DNA of 64,000 nt from Nematostella vectensis (taxonomy: Eukaryota > Cnidaria > Anthozoa > Actiniaria > Edwardsiidae): assembly GCF_932526225.1 (NCBI RefSeq), contig NC_064041.1:8430313-8494312 (forward strand), read 5' to 3'. A program made the translations under genes and the position numbers. Position 1 is the stretch's first letter. Each line of letters starts with the position of its first letter. The notes beneath the pieces were generated by a model that worked only from the letters and a program-made list of their open reading frames with translations, was not told the DNA's origin and did no database searches. Below are positions 59,101 to 64,000 of the stretch, one piece after another.

Positions 59101-62100
59101 AACCCTATAGAGACCAGATAAAGGAATTATAGACCTCGTCAACCCCAGGTAAGGGAATTATAGACCTCGTCAACCCTATAGAGACCTGGTAAGGGAATTG
59201 TAGACCTCGTCAACCCTATAGATACCAGGTAAGGGAAATATAGACCTCTTCAACCCTATAGAGACCAGATAAACGAATTATAGACCTCGTCAACCCAAGG
59301 TAAGGGAATTATAGACCTCGTCAACCCTATAGAGACCTGGTAAGGGAATTAGAGACCTCGTCAACCCTATAGATGCCAGGTAAGGGAAATTTAGACCTCG
59401 TCAACCCTATAGATACCAGGTAAGGGAAACATAGACCTCGTCAACCCTATAGATACCAGGTAAGGGAATTATAGACCTCGTCAACCCCAATGAGACCTGG
59501 TAAAGCAAATGATAGAACTCGCCATAGAGACCTAGCAAGGGAATTATAGAGCCCAACAACCCTGAAGACCTGGTAAGGGAATTATAGACCTAGTCAACCC
59601 TATAAATACCAGGTAAGGGAATTATAGACCTCGTCAACCCTATAGATACCTGGTGAAGGAATTATAGACCTCATCAACCCTATAGATACCAGGTAAGGGA
59701 AATAGAACTCGTCAACCCTATAGATACCAAGTAAGGGAATTATTGACCTCGTCAACCCTATAGATACCTGGTGAAGGAATTATAGACCTCATCAACCCTA
59801 TAGATACCAGGTAAGGGAAATAGAACTCGTCAACCCTATAGAGACCAGGTAAGGGAATTATAGACCTCGTCGACCCTATAGAGACCTGGTAAGGGAATTG
59901 TAGACCTCGTCAACCCAGTAGATACCAGGTAAGGGAATTATAGACCTCGTCAACCCTATAGAGACCAAGTAAGGGAATTATAGACCTCGTCAACCCCATA
60001 GACACCTGGTAAGGGAATTGTAGACCATGTCAACCCTATAGATACCAGGTAAGGGAAATATAGACCTCTTCAACCCTATAGAGACCAGATAGAGGAATTA
60101 TAGACCTCGTCAACCCCAGGTAAGGGAAATATAGACCTCGTCAACCCTATAGATACCTGGTAAGAAATTATAGACTCGTCAACCCTATAGATACCAGGTA
60201 AGGGAATTATAGACCTCGTCAACCCTATAGATACCAGGTAAGGGAAATATTGACCTCGTCAACCCTATAGATACCAGGTTAGGGAATTATAGACCTCGTC
60301 AACCCTATAGATACCAGGTAAGGGAATAATAGACCTCGTCAACCCTATAGAGACAACAATTTACGATCCTTTGCAGGATCGACCCATTAGTGATGCTATG
60401 ACAATGAACAATCTTTTGTCAAAAAAAAGAGCAAAACATTAAGCGAGTCATCGATAAGATGATGATTTTCCACTATCATATGGCAGAAAACAAGCAATAG
60501 CGAATACACCACTATCGAGTCTATGGCAGCACAAGGGACAATTTGTTTCTCTTTCAGGGGTAACAAGCTAAACGCTATTCTGCACGGTGGTGAGATGATG
60601 CTAGAGCCCGAGTGGATCCGCCTCGCCGACCTAGTGTGTAACGAGTGGCTGGACCAGCTCAAAGACACCATCCTGGTGATTGGCTCCAATCAGAAGGAGG
60701 GGGCGCGGGTAGCCGGGGAGCCTGAGAAAAGTGTGGATGTAGAGGTTGTGGTCAGCAAGATTGACAAGTGGCTGACGGCTACCACCAATGGCATCGATAA
60801 TGAAGATGGGAAGATCGTGGAAAAGGTAATTTATTTGCAGGCATAACTTAGAGCCACCAGTGTTTTCCCTTAGTGGAAAAGATACCCTATTGGAATGCGG
60901 TAGTCCGAGCTATCAGGCTTGCCCCTACGTGGAAAAGGTACCCTATTGGCAGCATTGGATTAGGTAGAGCCAATAGTGTTTTCCCTACTTGGAAAAGATA
61001 CCCTATTGGCGGGAGTTAGTTAAAGCTACCAGGGTTGTTCCTATATGGAAAAGGCGCTCTATTGGCAGACGTTAGGAAGAGCCACCAGTGTTGTCCCTAA
61101 GTAAAAAAGGTACTATATTGGCAGGTTTTAAGTCAGAGCTATCATGCTTGTCCCTACGAGAAAAATGTTTAGTTTGTTCTGTATATCACGGTGAAAGAAT
61201 GTAATCCTTCGACCCCTTTTTAGTCGTAAATTGTCAATTCTTTCATTTCTAGTTGTTGTTGTTTAACCGCTGATTCCGTTACTTGGTATCTTGGATGGCA
61301 AATTGTTCCGTTACTGCGTGTTTTTTATATTATGCTTCGTTGCCAAATTGACTAGCAGCATATTCCGTATGTTAGATTTATGAAAGTATGTTCGTTGCTT
61401 TCTGTCATTGATAAATAACTTTAATTGGCATATTGATTCGTCGCAAGGTGTCATTAATTGAGCACATTCTGTTGCTAGGCATCATTGACTGACAGCTTTG
61501 ATTCACTATTTGTTGTTAGGTATCGCTAATCCATAGCGCCATGGTCCGGTGGATGATAACGGTACTTCTGCGTCTCGCCCCAGACCTCGAGGATCGTGAG
61601 CTGGACGAACTGAGCAAAAATGAGAACAGAGCGGACACCGATTCGTCTATCGGGGGAGGCCAGGTAACATCTGAGATACAATTGAACTTGTTCGCGATAT
61701 TAATGGGTCGGTAACGGGAATCCCCAACAGAATTCGGGCGAGGCCAAAATCTAATAAAAAATATTAAACAAGCAATCCTTGGGCAAAAGTCACTGCGACA
61801 TTACAAGCTAAGTTGCCGCGAAAAATATCGAATAGAAAAGAAAATATGTTACATCAATCTAAGTTTTTAAACGGTTGACCATAAATCCACTCAAATTCTC
61901 TTTGTATTTCAGTCATGGGTCATCAGCTAGGAACCAAATGCCATTGTTTCCGTACCCTTCATAATGCATTTGCATTATGCATTGAAGCCCTGAATTCAGA
62001 GCAAATCTGTGACTCGATGTTCAGATATGTTTACACCCCTTGCGTTTCTCCGTTTCGTTTTTCTCTGTAACAGTTCAGCATGTTTACGTCTCCTGCATTG

Positions 62101-64000
62101 CTCCATTTCGTTTTTGTGCATCCGCACTAGAGGTTCTGGGCTTCTTATCCCATACATTGAAGTTGTTTTCTAGCCTTTAGATCTTACTCGAGTCCACATC
62201 TGAGGAAATCTTTACTAGACGTTGTCGTCTTTTAATCCCTACATTGAAATTTTATATTTCTTGCCTTTAGATCTTGCTTGAGTCAACCTCCGAGGAAATC
62301 CGCACTAGAGGTTCTGGCCTGTTTGATGAGATGAGGAAATTCTCCGTGCTCCTGACCAAATGCTGCTCGGATCTCGTCATTGACATCATGCAAGAGAGGT
62401 GAGACTTACGATAACTCAGCAGCCGGGATAGTTAAAGGCCAATCAAGCCGCCATTTTATATTCCCGCTCAAGGCCGAGTGGCTCAAAGAATCCATTTCCA
62501 TCGGCTTATTTAAGCAAGTAACCAAGATATTTTCAAATAAATATCGTATAAGACTCGATTAGTAGATTATTATTCTGAAACTTCCTTGCGAACAAACCAT
62601 TGTATTTTCAACTATAAACAGTAACAAAGGAGTGGTGGATCGGCAATTCTTAAAGTTGGTTTGGCTATACGCTGCTGTGACGCAGATTGGCATACGTCTA
62701 GACAACGTATGGGTGGCGCTACCCGTGGCCAAAGTTTTGTGAAGTAAACCAATAAGGAATTCGAAAAACGAATTCACTAGGTAACCAGCGCGGTAGAGAA
62801 ATGATTCAAGCACACCAGAACACGTCAAAAGGTAGTTTGAAGTTTATATATCTCACAAGCTAATTAGCTAACTTTCCAAAACTTTGTCTTGGACACGGTA
62901 ACGCGTATTGCTACAGGCTGTTACAACTTGTCTTACATCGCTGTCATATAAATCTTTTTAAAATGTTATAACAGCAGAAGCAAGCCTGATTGATGATTTA
63001 CTCAAGATACGGAAAGTTTGACTCAAAGTTCGGTGTTGTTTGTATCAAAGTTTGTATCATTTGTATCAAACTGAAAAAAAACATCCATTACCATCGGCTG
63101 ATATAAGAAAACTATTATGGTATTTTCGGTTGATTTTGTTTAACGAGACATAAAACGTTTGAGATGTATTTTTCGAGATTCGCCTTTTAACATTAAATAA
63201 AAACAATAACAAAGATGTGGCTGACTGGTGATCTTTAACATTCTCTGATCAGGCGAGATCAAGGCGACGAGCACGCCGACATGGAGTTCAAGGACCTCAA
63301 ACGTCTAACGAGCGAGTGCGAGGGCTGGGTCCGAACGGCTGAGCTACTCACCAGGGAGGTGATGGGAGAGGATTACGAGGAGCCGCCAGTAGAAACGACC
63401 ATACCAAGCAAAGCCAAACCTGTCGCACCCTCCCAGGGTGGGGATACACCGGCGACTGGTGACAACGAAGATGCCAAGTCTATGACGCCTGAGTCTGGGG
63501 TGGCTATTTCTGTCGAGGTAATGAACTACACACTGTTTTTACAATTTCAAAACATTTTTTCGCTTTATTAAGGCCCTCGTTATTAAGAAACTCTTTTAGC
63601 CTCCCAAGAGAGACAGTTTAATGGTGAGACAGCTTGATGGTGCTAGTACAGACATCTCCCCGCGGTGGACTTATTTCAAATCTTAGCTTCGAACTTAAGA
63701 TCGTTTCGGAATTCATGTCTAGATTTGGACAGTAATGTTCTTACAGCTTTTATGAGTTTTTCACGGGAGAACCATCTCAGATAGTCTTTTTTATACTCAC
63801 TAGGTGAAATTCATTGTACTCCTTGGTCAAATTTTCCAAAAGGAAATGCACGAGTTTCGTACAAAGCGAAAACATACACACGAAACAAGGTGTAAATCAT
63901 CGCCATCAGCCATTCAGTGACCCTTGAATGGGTTTCCTCCTCCTTCTACCCTCTTAATCACAGATTTTGGATGGCTTTATTTCTCTTCCTCAGCCAAGCG
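47165..64000 (+). CDS. AXDND1: AXDND1, axonemal dynein light chain domain-containing protein (5' part, continues past the window)
   Basis: Exons: 47165-47518, 48386-48498, 49119-49269, 49348-49439, 50035-50091, 50678-50714, 51109-51180, 51705-51779, 52350-52444, 52552-52590, 52681-52734, 52895-52961, 53937-53974, 54304-54365, 54670-54842, 56191-56286, 56499-56557, 57083-57272, 57636-57805, 60558-60825, 61520-61663, 62271-62398, 63253-63517; a likely exon 24 starts at 63994. They encode 933 residues so far (human about 1010). Matches to vertebrate AXDND1: FIPMDILNSL, GAGKDISFLYD, EYHIVKNPGVMGLEF, FPSMKPSGR, IHNLLELVKKEQNIYN, CTERGELL, LDRIPRQVK. The axonemal dynein light chain region is about residues 285-470 and strongly coiled-coil (HESEKNASLLSEYHGLYELQ). 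The rest is helical, with an acidic, Pro/Thr-rich tail from exon 23. The vertebrate gene is testis- and cilia-linked and needed for sperm formation in mice. All internal phases agree. Confidence 0.93.
50142..50312. mobile_element. 171-bp hAT-like element with 5-bp target duplication (AXDND1 intron 5)
   Basis: Ends CAGGGCCATAGCAGG and CAGCTATGGCCCTG are inverted repeats, and TAGTT stands on both sides (50137-50141 and 50313-50317). Distinct terminal sequence from the CAGGCCCGTACCC family but the same 5-bp duplication length. The interior is poly-G and AT-rich and non-coding. Confidence 0.8.
51181..51704. other. AXDND1 intron 7, poly-G tracts and an element fragment
   Basis: Contains ATTGGGGGG...GCATAGCTAGGGGC near 51238, resembling a fragment of the element at 50142, and further G-runs at about 51486-51500. 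No defined ends. Confidence 0.4.
52900..53083 (+). repeat. Partial tandem copy of AXDND1 exon 12 with its splice donor
   Basis: The second half of exon 12 (GATCGCGAGGTTACCCAGCA through the donor at 52962) is copied about 122 bp downstream at 53042-53083 with only a few changes and its own donor AAC/GTAAAT. The copy lacks the exon's own acceptor and first part, so it cannot act as a full exon 12. Similarity continues about 70 bp into the intron. Confidence 0.85.
53400..53862 (+). repeat. 25-bp CpG-rich minisatellite (AXDND1 intron 12)
   Basis: About 18 copies of TCTAGTCACGCGTCATGCGGGGATG and variants. The 5' copies are the most regular. The 3' copies drift to CACGCATCACGCGGG. Each unit carries two to four CpG sites, unusual in this AT-rich surrounding. 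Confidence 0.95.
54398..54669 (+). repeat. Degenerate tandem copies of the AXDND1 exon 15 acceptor and exon start
   Basis: The real border TTTCTGTAG/GCTCGTTAACAGAGG at 54669/54670 is preceded by GTCTGTAG/GCTTATTGACAGAGG (about 54582), TTTAAAG/GCTAATTGGCCGAGG (about 54529), GTCTGTAG/GCTTATTGACCGACG (about 54480) and GAAG/GCTTATTTAGCAAAG (about 54401). The linking sequence CTTAATGTTTxxxGG is shared as well. At least two of the copies keep a usable-looking AG acceptor. Confidence 0.75.
55213..55370. mobile_element. 158-bp hAT-like element (AXDND1 intron 15)
   Basis: Ends CAGCGGCATAGCCAGG and TTGCTACGCCCCTG are inverted relatives of the common CAGGGGCGTAGCCA terminus. The flanks TTAAC and TTAAT form an imperfect 5-bp duplication. 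The remainder of the 1.35-kb intron holds nothing recognisable. Confidence 0.65.
56599..56664. repeat. Compound (TA)n/(GT)n microsatellite (AXDND1 intron 17)
   Basis: Three successive blocks of (TA)n separated by ATTAGTGTGTGTG, about 65 bp in total. Confidence 0.95.
57770..60355 (+). repeat. 40-bp minisatellite built from the AXDND1 exon 19 end and its 5' splice site
   Basis: The first unit is the last 36 bases of exon 19, GGGAATTATAGACCTCGTCA continuing to CCTATAGAGACCTG, followed by the donor GTAAGG at 57806. About 60-65 units of the same 40 bp follow without interruption to about 60355, most keeping ATACCAG/GTAAGG. Unit variants alternate AGATACC and AGAGACC, AATTATAG and AAATATAG. Blocks that lack the TATAGATAC part recur, pointing to higher-order duplication. 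Nearly every unit is therefore a copy of an exon-donor junction. It fills almost all of intron 19. Confidence 0.97.
60815..61125 (+). repeat. About 57-bp tandem units seeded at the AXDND1 exon 20 donor
   Basis: The exon 20 end GTGGAAAAG/GTAATTTATTTGCAG is followed by five units centred at about 60873, 60939, 60998, 61045 and 61101 reading GTGGAAAAGGTACCCTATTGGCAG or close to it. The units also share GAGCCACCAGTGTTTTCCCT. The overlap with the exon is only about ten bases, so derivation from the border is likely but less certain than for exon 19. Confidence 0.65.
61270..61519 (+). repeat. Degenerate repeats resembling the AXDND1 exon 21 acceptor
   Basis: The exon 21 border TTGTTAG/GTATCGCTAATCCATAG resembles GTTGCTAG/GCATCATTGACTGACAG (about 61476), GTCGCAAG/GTGTCATTAATTGAGCA (about 61440) and weaker matches further left. 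The repeats are old and diverged, and the relation may be partly coincidental. Confidence 0.4.
62123..62270 (+). repeat. Duplicate of the AXDND1 exon 22 start with decoy acceptor 90 bp upstream
   Basis: GCCTTTAG/ATCTTACTCGAGTCC at 62180/62181 mirrors the real GCCTTTAG/ATCTTGCTTGAGTCA at 62270/62271. About 47 bases of exon-like sequence follow at roughly 75% identity. A further fragment matching exon 22 interior (CCGCACTAGAGGTTCTGG) lies at 62125. The 90-bp spacing keeps frame, but a TAG at 62268-62270 ends that frame, so the decoy would truncate the protein. Confidence 0.8.

Noticed and set aside
57770-60355. CRISPR-like regular repeat
   Set aside because: The units abut with no unique spacers, the surrounding gene is eukaryotic and spliced, and the unit equals an exon-donor junction. 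It is a minisatellite.
1-64000. tRNA, rRNA or snRNA genes
   Set aside because: No B-box plus acceptor-stem pattern or known rRNA or snRNA core was found on either strand by eye.

Overview
This window is animal nuclear DNA, very probably from an anthozoan cnidarian and most likely a sea anemone such as Nematostella vectensis. That species guess comes from the gene content, the intron-rich gene structure and the style of the mobile elements, not from a database search. I assembled four protein-coding genes exon by exon, with GT-AG borders and matching reading phases throughout. All four lie on the + strand: a CIP4/FBP17/TOCA-1 type F-BAR protein (13 exons, 5328-14976), PINK1 kinase (14 exons, 17388-33215), a PRD-class homeobox gene with an OAR tail (3 exons, 39887-41810), and the 5' part of AXDND1, the axonemal dynein light chain domain protein (23 exons plus a probable 24th, 47165 to the window end). 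They share no pathway: membrane bending and actin, mitochondrial quality control, developmental transcription, and cilia or sperm flagella. They look like ordinary neighbours, not an operon.

Layout. 1-4.7 kb is mobile-element territory: a GC-rich 229-aa ORF, GC-rich direct repeats, a frameshifted transposase-like pseudogene, an acidic ORF of unknown nature and a complete small inverted-repeat transposon. 5.3-15 kb is the F-BAR gene, whose introns carry several non-autonomous DNA transposons, including one with TTAA flanks and internal 160-bp tandem repeats. 17.4-33.2 kb is PINK1, inflated by a 14-bp minisatellite, nested transposons, a LINE remnant and a 5.8-kb intron full of tandem repeats. 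A 330-bp hairpin element sits just behind its stop codon. 33.8-39.9 kb is AT-rich and gene-poor with a few miniature transposons. 39.9-41.8 kb is the homeobox gene. 41.8-47 kb is mostly featureless apart from an inverted-repeat element and a palindrome holding a hammerhead ribozyme fold. 47.2-64 kb is AXDND1, preceded by a perfect X-box.

The most unusual signal is a recurring architecture. At about nine exon-intron borders of PINK1 and AXDND1 the border itself, meaning exon edge plus splice site, has been tandemly duplicated into the intron. The extreme case follows AXDND1 exon 19: about 2.6 kb made of some 60-65 copies of a 40-bp unit, each unit a copy of the exon end and its 5' splice site. 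No such arrays were seen at the F-BAR or homeobox borders. The second most interesting signal is the hammerhead motif at 46388-46435 on the minus strand, as expected of Penelope-like retroelement termini.
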